Below, one piece after another: positions 12,601 to 24,600 of a stretch of DNA of 64,000 nucleotides. Source of the stretch: Diorhabda sublineata (taxonomy: Eukaryota; Arthropoda; Insecta; Coleoptera; Chrysomelidae). A program made the position numbers and the translations under genes. Under the pieces are notes generated by a model. The model was not told the DNA's origin. It made no database searches and was given only the letters and a program-made list of their open reading frames with translations. Where the stretch lies: assembly GCF_026230105.1 (NCBI RefSeq), contig NC_079481.1, forward strand, positions 13,967,042-14,031,041, written 5' to 3'. How positions within the stretch are numbered: position 1 is the stretch's first letter; each line of letters begins with the position of its first letter.

Positions 12601-15600
12601 CCCTTTCATTCCTATTTTTTGCTCTCATTTTCTCCTGAATTTCTCTCTGTCTTAGGTCTTCAATCACCTCTGCGTGCCATCTTCTCTTTGGTCTTCCTTT
12701 TTTCTCCTTTCTCCTCTATGTCCATCATTTTGCTTAGTTCGGCTTCTCTAAATAGATTCCTTATTTCATTATTTGTTCTCCTTGGCCATAAATCTCCCCC
12801 CTTTTCACCGCCTAGTATCCTTCTAAGTATTTTCCTTTCCAGATTTTTTCCCTCGTCACCGCCGTCCTTGATAACCACACCAAGATATACATAACTTTGA
12901 ACTTCCTCTAAGCTCATTGCCTTTTCTTCGTTCAGTTGTAATGACATACGTCTCATTGTTCTTTTCCTTTGTGGTGTTGTCATTATCATGAATTTTATTA
13001 TCTTCGTTGACTCTTAGATTCACTACCATCTCTATGAAGGCTTTTGCAGGTTTCCTTAAGCTCATTTAAATGGAATATTGCATAATAATATTCCTAATTA
13101 AAATGTTATTTTGTTATACACAACATTTATTGGAATAATAAACGCCAACTTGAAATCTACTTAAGCTTAGAGATCCATCTAGAGCTCTTAACTTTAATTT
13201 TAAGAATGATCAACCTTGGGCTAACTATTTATAAATTAGGTGGTTTGCAATAGATACTGACAACAATAGGTTTGTTCCAACACGTTCGTGTACAAAGAAA
13301 AAGTTTTCCATCATACTAGTTACGCTTTATCTATATCCCATGTTAGTGTCCTAATTTTATAGTGATCCTTAGAGAATCTACTTATTTTCTTGATCATTAC
13401 GATACCTGATTGAGGCCATTTACAATTTGAATTGACTTGCCTAACTTCCAAATTTCTTATCATGTACCAAGTTGCTTCTTTCATTAGAAAATTTTTGTTC
13501 GTTTTTATTATTTTATTTTTGTTTTCAATATCAACCTTCCTATAGTAAAGGATCCGTGCAATGTTGAAGCATACAAATAAAATCGATCCAAATAGCTATA
13601 ATAGTTAAAATAGGTTCAGTGACCATACAAAAATAGGAAATAAACTAAATCAAATAAATTTTATATTACTGATGGCGTTTTATAAGTAATATCGGTTTCC
13701 ATATGTGAAAAGTTTTATACCTCAATTTAAACTGGTCCTAACTTTTTAGACTAATCTCTCATTGTGTAAAGAGTACAATCATACATCGGAAACAAAATTT
13801 CAAAGCAGACTTGGCAGCAAGAAGTTGAAGAGGAAGACACAGTTATTAGCAAACGGTTTAATCATTTTAATATTAGAGATCCTTCACCTACCAGGGATTT
13901 TGAGATTACAAGAGAAGCAGTAGTACCACAATTCAGTGATTATAGAACTCCCTTGGTTCTTTTCAAGATACCAAATATCGACGTTTGAAATCATTAGGTA
14001 AGATCTGTAAAAGTTGGTGAATTAATCGAGAGAGAAACGTCGAGTAGTCCTTTGATCTAAGATGAAAAATAGATTCAAATGAATCCTAACAAGGTAAATT
14101 AGTCGTAAGACAAAGGACAACTACCAGAGCCCGTCGCAGAGAGAGGTCGATTTGAGCCGAAAATCTTGTGTATTGGGTGAAATTATGAAGGTTTAGTCAT
14201 CAATGTCGAGGTATATAGTGAACATCCAGGTTTAGTTAATCGAAAGAGGATGTTCTAATAACTGCGAAACATCAAGGAATAAGGAAGAGCTTGATGGTAC
14301 TGGAATCATACCACATCCAACATTTAATCCGGACCTTGCACTGTTAGATTACTATTTATTCAGATCCATGAGGGAAAAAATTTAGACCCAAAAGAAATTT
14401 TGATAATGCAGCACGACAATTTTTTGCATCTAAGCCCAAAGAATCGTTTTAACAAGGTCTCAAAGAGCTTGTTGAAAATTGGGTTGAAACTAAGGTAACC
14501 ATAATTTTAAAACATTCGAAAAATACTTTATATTGTAAAGCAGGATTTGTAATCATTCTCATACAGAATATAACAATAAATATTTAGTTATATATATAAA
14601 AAACAAGTGATTAATTTCTTATTTCTTAGACCTTTTGATATGTTTGTTTCTAAATATTCTTAATTTTAGATCTCTTCTGTTTCAAAATTAGTTTTTTTGA
14701 TAATTTTTTAAAAGAAATGTCAATTTTTATCTTTCTTTTAAAAAACAAATTTTGATACAGAATAGACCTAAAATCAAGAATATTTGGAAACCTAAAAACA
14801 AGTGATATTAGTAAAAAAAATGAAGCTTACAAATAAAAAACTTACTTAGAGATAATATACAAAACTACTTACAATTACCAGAGGAATAAATTGCTTTTCT
14901 AACTTTGATTTTACTTTGATGTTGATTAATCTTATTGATAAAATGATTTTAACTATAAATAATAAATCAATGTATTTATATCAAAATGTGAATCAAACTT
15001 CTAAAGCGGGACATTTGTCTGTCCCCTCGGGAATCTTGAGGACGCTGGGACAGACACGCTATTAAGGATTCTTTTTTGTATGATTATTTAATCAACAAAA
15101 TGAATATCGGAATTCCACATTATTGATAAAAGAAACCATCAATAAATTTTCGATAAACAACAAAGTAAATTTCGAATTAAATATAAATGAAATTCCTTTC
15201 AATTCAAAACTATAAAAATATTTAAGGATATTTATTGTATTATATTAATTTTTCAGTAAACATATCTACTACTGCAGTATTTAATATTATAAAAACATCA
15301 CGGGAGGGCCATTATAACTCTCTTGTTTTACAGACCACTTAAAGAATTTGTTGAGGGTACTCTTAAGCCCTAAAAGGCCGTTTTCAATTTTATTGTTTAT
15401 CTAAAGCAGTGTGGCGCCTTGCAAAACAGGCGACAATCGGTAAATAAACGTCTTGAAAATCAATGGAGTTTTATGATTTTTCCAGTAAACTTTGAAACCA
15501 ATCATAATAGATTTTGATTTATGACCTTATGAGTGTATTTCTGAGACATTTCAAAAAGTTATGAGAGATAGAGAAACGAAAGTACAGTGAAATGAAAAAA

Positions 15601-18600
15601 AAAACATAATATGAATAAATTCAAATTATGAACTTGTCGGTAAATTCCAAGTGGTTTTTTTCGGAATATTTCATAGGAATTTGAATACATCTAAGGTATA
15701 TACACAAAGGAATTTCTATTTTATTATATAACAAAAAACCATTTGTATAGCAATATGAACGATCTTTGTATTCCAAAAAAGCATATAAGTCTTACGAAAA
15801 TAACACTCAAACAGAGATAGTGAATCGACGAGTCAACGAAGTTCATAATGACAACACCACAAATGAAAAGAACAATGAGAAGTTTGTCAATACAACTGAA
15901 CGACGAAAAGGCAATGAACTCAACCACGACGGTGACGAGGGAGAAAATCTGGAAGTAAGAATGACGTCGAGATCCCAAAAAATCTTCAGAAAGGTGAAGC
16001 TACATCTATACAAAACAATAATAAAACCAACAGTAAGCTACGGAGGCGAAACGTGGATTCTTAACAAAGCAAAAGAAGAGAAGATAGATATAGAAATAAG
16101 AAAGAAAAATATGGAAGGGAATCACTTTCATGCTATAGGCCTAAAAGACCTGCGTGAAGCACCTATATATCTGAAACCAGCTATTTGTCTACATAGCTTC
16201 GTAGACACTTGTCAAAGCGTTGCACAAGTTTTTGTATGCTTCCTTCATGGCGGGGTTATACCACTAGTGTTTTCAATCATAAGGTAGCATATTCTTTCAC
16301 CTCGTCATTGAGTGAGAGTGAGTGAGATTTTAGGTGTAGAAGAGATGAAAATTGCTACGACCGGGTTGTATGGAGGATGATCAAACAGATCGTTGCTCAA
16401 TTTCTGTAGGAGTGAACATCAGTTTTTCAGTAACATGATTGTGATATTTGCGGAATTCAATAGCAAAAGCACTCATTGTAAAAGGTTTTGATTAAGCTTC
16501 TCTTCAATTGCGAGAACTAGTCATCATCTTCATGCAATTGATCACGTCCTTCATTGGACTATCAGATCCATTTTCTAATCATTGAATTGCTCCGTAAACA
16601 TCGCAGATTTGGCGATAAAGTTCAATCGATTCAACTTTCTTTGTATTTAGGAAATGAATCATAGATCTGATTTCACAAGCGGCGGATTTTCAATTAAGGC
16701 TGACGTAATTAAGAAGTACTACAAGGTACATGTCTGCAGCAGCGATCTGAAAATCGCGTATATTTCTTTTGTTTGAGCAGAGTAACTATTATTTATGCTC
16801 TGAGTTGCGATCGCAGTGCTGCTGCTCATAGAAATAGAAACGGAACAGTTTAGAACAAAATTGTACGTTTTGAACAGAACTCATAATAATCATACATGAA
16901 ATTTGTTTTTTGCAAAATAAAATTTTGTTTCCTGAAATGAAGAAGTCATCAAATCAAAGGATAACACATGGAGAATAGGTTGGGATAGTTAATTTAAAGA
17001 CTGCTTCAGCTTTTGCAGTGGCTGCAAATGTGGATATATGACTAATTGCATTATTCTGATCCTTTTCACTATGTTTCTCTTAATGTATTCACAAGATTTT
17101 TGTGAATTTGCCTCGTAGTCAGCTTTTTCAATTAATAATCAATCAAGATATAATTATCTCTACTATAGAGAAAAAAAGTGAGGGATTTTTCTGCCTGTTG
17201 AGTAGGTCTTGCAGATACTGCCTTAGGCAGGATTATATTGGACAGCTCGAGAGTAGTATCGGTAATACTAAGTCAGTCTTTTATGCTCTAAGCTGTCCAA
17301 GTTTTTGGTTTCTGTATTGAGTCGAGCATCCTCAGGTTATGCTTGAGAGGCGAGCTCTATATGTGCAAACAATACTCCAAAGATACAAGAATCTAGGACT
17401 TTTAAAGGATTCTAAGATGTTTTCGAGTATATCTTAAGAGGGATCCAAATTGCCTTAGCTAATTCGGCTACGTAACTATTCCAGGACAAATTGCTCCCCT
17501 TATTATGGTGATATTTTTTGTCCAGACAGGATTAGTTGGACGCATATATATTCCAATAATATAGAGGGAGAAGCTAGTTGAAATTAAAGGATAAAGTTGT
17601 ACTCAAATGATGTATTTAAAAGCATAAAAATAAATCGTAATCATCGTTGGAGCTCTGAACACTTTTGGGGTATATGCAATATTGTTTCTTCAGTTACTAC
17701 ATTATTTTAGTACTGCTGACTCCATGGAGGTGGTGTATTGCTTTAGTAATACCTTCAAAGCTGGTGAAACTAGCACCAAAAAAAAACATTTGCAGCAGAT
17801 CAATTCATGTCAAATGCTTATGAAGAGCTGGTTAGGTAAGGGTTCATTCCACTCTTGGAAGCTGGAAGACCTTGAAGTTGGTAGAGTGGATTAGTAGCTC
17901 TCGTTTTTCAAGCTTGAAGGAGATGAGAACAAAGAGAAGATGAGAAATAGCTCAAAACAGTCGGTGAATAGTGGCAGTTTCACTAATATCAACTAGAGGA
18001 AACTGTCCTAAAATCTGACCGAGTTTACATATTTAAATATGGTATCTCAATTTTTTCTAACCACATCAAAACGTTTACCTGCTGTTTGACATAATTTACT
18101 AACACCCCTAAATATACTAGACCTTTAAACGTGGCACCAAATGAATGTTTGAGTGTATTCTTTTTTGTAATATGATAAGAAGTATGTTTTGGAATATACT
18201 TCTTCTTTCTTCCATAATAAGCCTGATACCTTTTGTTATCCTGGCTCTAGATTGTCACTATCTGGGGTTTTTTCGTTTTTGATGTTTGTCAGTTATGTCA
18301 ATTCTAAAATACTTGTTTATTATTCTCTGTTGTTTTATTTAAAATTAAAATTCTAATTTGCATTTAATGGCCTTTTTTGATGTTGTCATGTATTTTATTA
18401 TAATTCTTCCCCATACGAGTGATTTATATAAATAAATTAACCTGATGATGTACAGAAAAAGATGTAAATATTAAAAGTCGTTGAGGTTTTTGTGAGATTA
18501 AAAAGAATGTAAGGGAAAACACACTTAATGAATATACAGATAAATTAAAATCAAGTGTTTCATGACATGGCATTTTTATTTAACGCCCTGTGGATAATTT

Positions 18601-21600
18601 GCTACCGCCTGTAGTTTTATGTGTTAAATACATATCTCATCATCCCATCTACACGTGTTATTTCTCGGTCACGATTGTTTAAATCTTATGTGTTGTGGTA
18701 GGACTAAAATCAACACTAAATAAACAGGAAGTGGATTGTTTTGTTTAGAACTGTTTATATTACATTGATATTTTGCACTCAAATGTAGAGCTCACACGAC
18801 ACATATGTTTTTTTTTGGTTGGTAGTAGTAAGAAGGGAAATGTAAAGTAGGTATATGTTCATCGAAATTGGTAATAGATGAAAGATATGTTTAAAATAAT
18901 TTTCCTGTTTATCTATTAGTAGCTACTTACAAATTCGAAATAATATTAAATATGCTAAATATATCAAAAAATCGAGAAACTATAAAGAAATTTATGGGCC
19001 AAAAAGCAAAAGAATACTAGAAATAACGATTGGTTTGACGGATGTGAAAGAATGAGTAAACATAAAAACAATACAGACATCGATAGATGAAATCAGATGC
19101 TGAGTAATACACATAGGATAAAGAAATGAATCAATAAAGATAAGGAAACTGGAAACGATAAATAAATACAAGAAGAAAGAGCAGAAGAAAATGGAAGAAA
19201 TAGAGCAGAACAACAAAAAAAGGTTTACAAGTATAAGAAATGAAATAAGATCAAATAATGAACCAAAAATAAAGTGACATCTGGAGAAGATATTTCAAAA
19301 CTATGATTAAAAAGAAAACCAGACAATTTACAAAAGATATGGAGAAGAAATGAAGAGCAAAGAGGAACAACGAAGAAATGAAGCCAGAGAAAAGTTAAAA
19401 GAGAAAGTTACAGGAACATATGAAATCAATGGAGAACTAATAAAAATGAGGAACTGGGACAGATATTTCAAAACTCTGATTAAAAAGGAAACCAGACAAT
19501 TAACAAAATATATGGAGAAGAAATGAAGCACAAAGAGGGACAACGAAGAAATGAAGCTATAGAAAAGGTAAAAGATAAAGTCACAGGAACAGATGAAATC
19601 GATGGAGAACTAATAAAAACGAGGAACTGGGACAGATATTCCAAAACTCTGATTAAAAAGGAAACCAGACAATTTACAAAATATATTGAGAAGAAATGAA
19701 GCGCAAAGAGGGACAACGAAGAAATGAAGCTATAGAAAATCGATGGAGAACTGATAGAAACGAGGAACTGGGACAGATATTCCAAAACTCTGATTAAAAA
19801 GGAAACCAGACAATTTACAAAATATATTGAGAAGAAATGAAGCGCAATGAGGGACAACGAAGAAATGAAGCTATAGAAAATCGATGGAGAACTGATAGAA
19901 ACAAGGAACTGGGACAGATATTCCAAAACTCTGATTAAAAAGGAAACCAGACAATTTAAAAAATATATTGAGAAGAAATGAAGCGCAAAGAGGGACAACG
20001 AAGAAATGAAGCTATAGAAAAGGTGAAAGATAAAGTCACAGGAACAGATGAAATCGATGGAGAACTAATAGAAACGAGGAACTGGGACAGATATTCCAAA
20101 ACTCTGAATAAAAAGGAAACCAGACAATTTACAAAATATATTGAGAAGAAATGAAGCGCAAAGAGGGACAACGAAGAAATGAAGCTATAGAAAAGGTGAA
20201 AGATAAAGTCACAGGAACAGATGAAATCGATGGAGAACTAATAAAAACGAGGAACTGGGACAGATATTTCAAAACTCTGATTAAGAAGGAAACCAGACAA
20301 TTTACAAAATATGTGGTGAAGAAATGAAATGAAGCGCAAAGAGGAACAACGGAGAAATGAAGCCAGAGAAAAGTTAAAAGATAAAGTTACAGGAACAGAT
20401 GAAATCAATGGGGAACTAATAAAAATGAGGAACTGGGACAGATATTTCAAAACTCTGATTAAAAAGGAAACCAGACAATTTACAAAAGATATGGAGAAGA
20501 AATTAAGTGCAACGAGGAACAATGATGCAAAATTAGATGTCCATAGGACCGCTCTGGAGCACTTTTTATTTCAAATAAATTTTTATTTTATTTTCCATGT
20601 ATCCACATCCCATATGGAGTCTTAGTTCGAATATATTTGAAAAAAGTATTGAACTTTTATGTACTTACCGTCCAGACTTTGTTATTATCATTTCTGTGCC
20701 CTCGGCGTGAAAAGTTTTCCATAAATCTTTATTTTTCAAAGTAACGTTGTAATTTGACACGGTATCTAGAAAAATATACAATAGGATATAATAATTATAA
20801 TGACTATTTCCTTCGAAAAATTTAAGCCAACCAAAAAGCTGTAATATTTTATGTTTACCTAGCAACGATCAAATTTCAGCGATAATACTGCACTAGTTCA
20901 AATTATCAATAATTTGCACTAGTGCCAAATTTTCGTCTAGGATTAATAAACATCATTTGGTTTTAATTTTATATTTTAAGAAAAGGAACAATTATTGTTT
21001 ATTTTAAGTTAAATTTTTCTCAGGAAATAGTCTGCCAAAATTCCCTCTCGTGCATGTCAAATTGTCTCATAAATTGTCAAATAAATTAAATTATCGACAA
21101 TTTAACATGCACTCGGGACATTAATATTGAAAATATGACAAAAATACAAGAGTAAAAATGCCCGAATCAATAGATACCCAACACTTACCAAGTTATAGGC
21201 ATTGAATGGTGTACACAATTCGATTTGGATAGGAACTACCCTATCCAAATCGAATCATAATCGATTATAATAAAGAAGTCGACGTTAATCAAAGAATGTC
21301 TACTAATGAACTAGGCAACGAAAATAATGTTTGTCTAATTTGGGTACCAAAGCAAAGAGAAACGAAACAGCAAATAATCTGGAAGACCAAACTAGAAGCG
21401 TTCTGTTTCACAGGAAAACTGGTAAAAATTGAAAACCTCATCTCATTCCTAGAAATTCGAAGAAACTAGGGGGCTTAGCCCAGTTACGTGATTGTATTCC
21501 AAGGTCGTTTACACTCAACATCGTCGTTAACTGAAGCATCTGCTCGCAGTCCAGACTTTTTGCGTTCAACCCAATTTCTGTGATCGTTGTCCATTGAAGC

Positions 21601-24600
21601 AAATTTTTAAATTATACTTGACAATAAATATAGTAATTCAAAAAAAATCAACCAAAAAAATAGGCTCGACAGGTATTAATCTATAAATACGAGATAAATT
21701 TTGTCATTAGTTTATAACCTAATAGATTGCGAAATGGAAATAGTGGGCACGTCAATTTTTTAACATATGCAACCCAAATTTAGGGCTTAAATTTTATCTA
21801 ATTCTAGTTGAACATGCACTAACCTCCTAAACTGACTTCAGGACATAGTCACCCTCTATTTTTCACAAGAACATTCTTATTACTAGAATAGACAACATAA
21901 CCTCACTAAAAATACCTAGCCTAACCTAATCTCACTAAAAATGCCAAAAATAGTATAAATTACAGTAAATAAATCTACACAATATTGTAAACAGCTTTTT
22001 AAAATTGTAGTGGTAAAATTGTACAAAAGAAACATGTATTCTTATGCCTAACAATATAATATAAAGGGTTTACCCGCATAAGAACTAACCTAAAGCAAAG
22101 GCGTATGTGGGAGCTCAAAATATGACGATTGGGGGCAATTTGCTTGTATACCCTCCAACAGAAAAATTCCAAACCATTTTGGGGGAATAATTAGAAGTGA
22201 CGAAACCTTAAAGTTTTACAGAATTTATTGATCTGTCAGTTGATTTGAAAAATTTCATTTTCATATCATGGATAATTTAATTATGAATTTTTTTTATTCT
22301 CGGAATTTTTTATAAAACTTTTTCATTTTCAAGTGAAAGGCAAATAACCAAAGATATTTTTTCAACAATGTTACAAAAAAGTGTTGGCCATAAACAAGTG
22401 GATATGTTATTGGTGTTATTTTTTTGTGAAGGAAACTATAGACAAATCGTAGAAGAATATTGGAGGAGATTTTCTAATTACGAAGTTCTTCAATGAGAAA
22501 CATTTTCTAATGTTAAATAGGCTGGGACATTTTCGAAATTACGTGACAAAATTAATAGTAGAAAAACAACAACGTCATCGTTACCTAGGGGTTAAATAAA
22601 AGTTATGAGCATAAAATTTAACATTTTTTGTCTTAAAATTATTTTTTTAAACAATAAAAACACCAAAAAATCGGTACAAATTTTGATTTTTGCGTTTTGT
22701 GCTGAAATGCAAGATTCGTCTTTGTTTCTATAGGCAATATTGTAGAGTATTTAAAAATCTTCAAAAGAAGCTTTTATAAATTAAATTTGTCAAATTGTTT
22801 ATAATTTGTTTAATTTTAAATATAAAGGTTTCTTATTCACTGAAAACCGAGATCTCTATGTACTTAATCAATGCTCTAAAGATAGGCTAAAAATAGTTTT
22901 TGTAAAATGGCAATTAAACAATAGGAGGCCCTTTTTTTCAAAGGGCCACTCTTGCTCGCCGGAGGGTTCTATCATCATTTGGAAAGTCGCGTTGGAAAGA
23001 AGAAGAGTTCAACTAAAAATTCCTTATCTCAGTTGTTCGAATTTTTTTACCTCAAAAAAGTGTTCAAAAAAGGTGTAAAAAAATTTATAAACAATTTCTT
23101 GTTTTTTAAACATTTTATACAGAAAAATCGTAATGTTATGTCATATTCGGAAAGCTGGCAGTTTAATTTGGGGCGAAGTTGGACATTTTTTTTTAATTCA
23201 CTGTGGCTTTGTTTTTCAATAATAACGAATGTTTTTTTGCATCATTTTGTAGGAGAAGTTGGAAATTTTTATCAATAAAAGTTTCAATAATTTATGATTG
23301 GAAATGTGCATTTGGTAGCAGTATGAGTGACACTATGCTGCTCCGCGAAGCCGCGACAGCGGACGAGTGGGGATAATGAAAAGAAGCAAGCACGGCGCGC
23401 TCAAAAATGCTCCGGCAGACTTCAAATCTGCGGAGCGCTGAAAAATATTAATTATCTCAGTAACTATTGGGCCGATTTTAATCTTTTTTTTTGTAACTGG
23501 GCTAACTCGTAAAGCTAAAATTAGCTGTCACATTAGTTTTTTGCTAAAATTAATCATTTCCCAGAATTTTCCACTCTATGAATTTTGAAATTTTTTGTAA
23601 GACTTATTTATTAACCTTAACTGAATTAAAAAGTAACAAATAAAGTCTTACATAGATTCAGCGCAAAACGCAAAAAACAAAATTTGTACCGATTTTTTGG
23701 TGTTTTTATTGTTTTAAAAAATAACGTAAAGACAAAAAATGTTAAATTTTATGCACATAACTTTTATTTAACCCCTAGAACACGATGGCGTTATTTTTTC
23801 TACTATTAATTTTGTCACCAAAAGCCTTTTTTTTTTCGTATGTGCCCTGGCCTAAAAAGACAAGCTCGAGAAAAAACTTTTTTACTTAGTGTTAATCAAG
23901 AAAGAAATCAAAAGAGTATGCGAGATGAAGAGCTTACTTCACGCATAAAATGTCATCCGCACATTTTAAAAAATATATCACAATTCAATTACTGAAAGGA
24001 CTGAATTCCAAATTGTGAAATTTGATGTATAAATTAATAGTCAAGTCTTCAGTCTTTTTGTTAGCTGTTTAAATGATATAATTGAAAACATGTCTTTGGT
24101 TACTTCAGTACAAAAGCTTTATGAAAAATTGTTAAAGTGAAAAACCTTTTAGATCAAATTATCCATGGTATGGAAATAAAATTTTCTATATTAACTAAGA
24201 GATAAATATTTTCATACTGTGCAAAATTTGGTATTGCAAAGAAATTCATTTTTTCTTAAATTTTGGACCCAAATTTGAGACTCTATACTTCCTAGAAGAA
24301 TACAGCTTGGTTTAGAGTACACCCTGTATACTGTATATTTTGTAGGATTTGAATGAATAGTGTTTATTTCAAAGAAAGTAGGATTTAGAAATGTAGACAA
24401 ATACGACTGGAACTTGAAAGATGATATTCCAATATGTCCAATTTGCCATTTAGGGTGCATCAGATAAAAAATTTATGAATCTGTTGATTGTGATACATTT
24501 AATATATTATGCATTTATTTATGTTATAACGTCTCGGATGCAACGAATCTAATTGATGTGAATATTACCATCAATTTAACTTATATGTCGATTTTTTTGC

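Noticed and set aside
19270..20520. CRISPR-like regular repeats
   Set aside because: Unit length 172 bp with no conserved short repeat plus unique spacer pattern; eukaryotic context; derived from LINE.
19328..20522. Several minus-strand frames of up to 172 codons with a repeated Phe/Ser/Leu-rich peptide
   Set aside because: Antisense translation of the LINE-derived minisatellite; the sense strand carries the recognisable RT-like peptide.
21470..21610. Mixed-composition stretch considered as a small nuclear RNA
   Set aside because: No Sm site or proximal sequence element pattern; follows a LINE RNase H scrap.
23335..23450. GC-rich island, considered as a tRNA or snRNA gene
   Set aside because: No cloverleaf, A/B boxes or snRNA motifs; it lies inside a TIR element.
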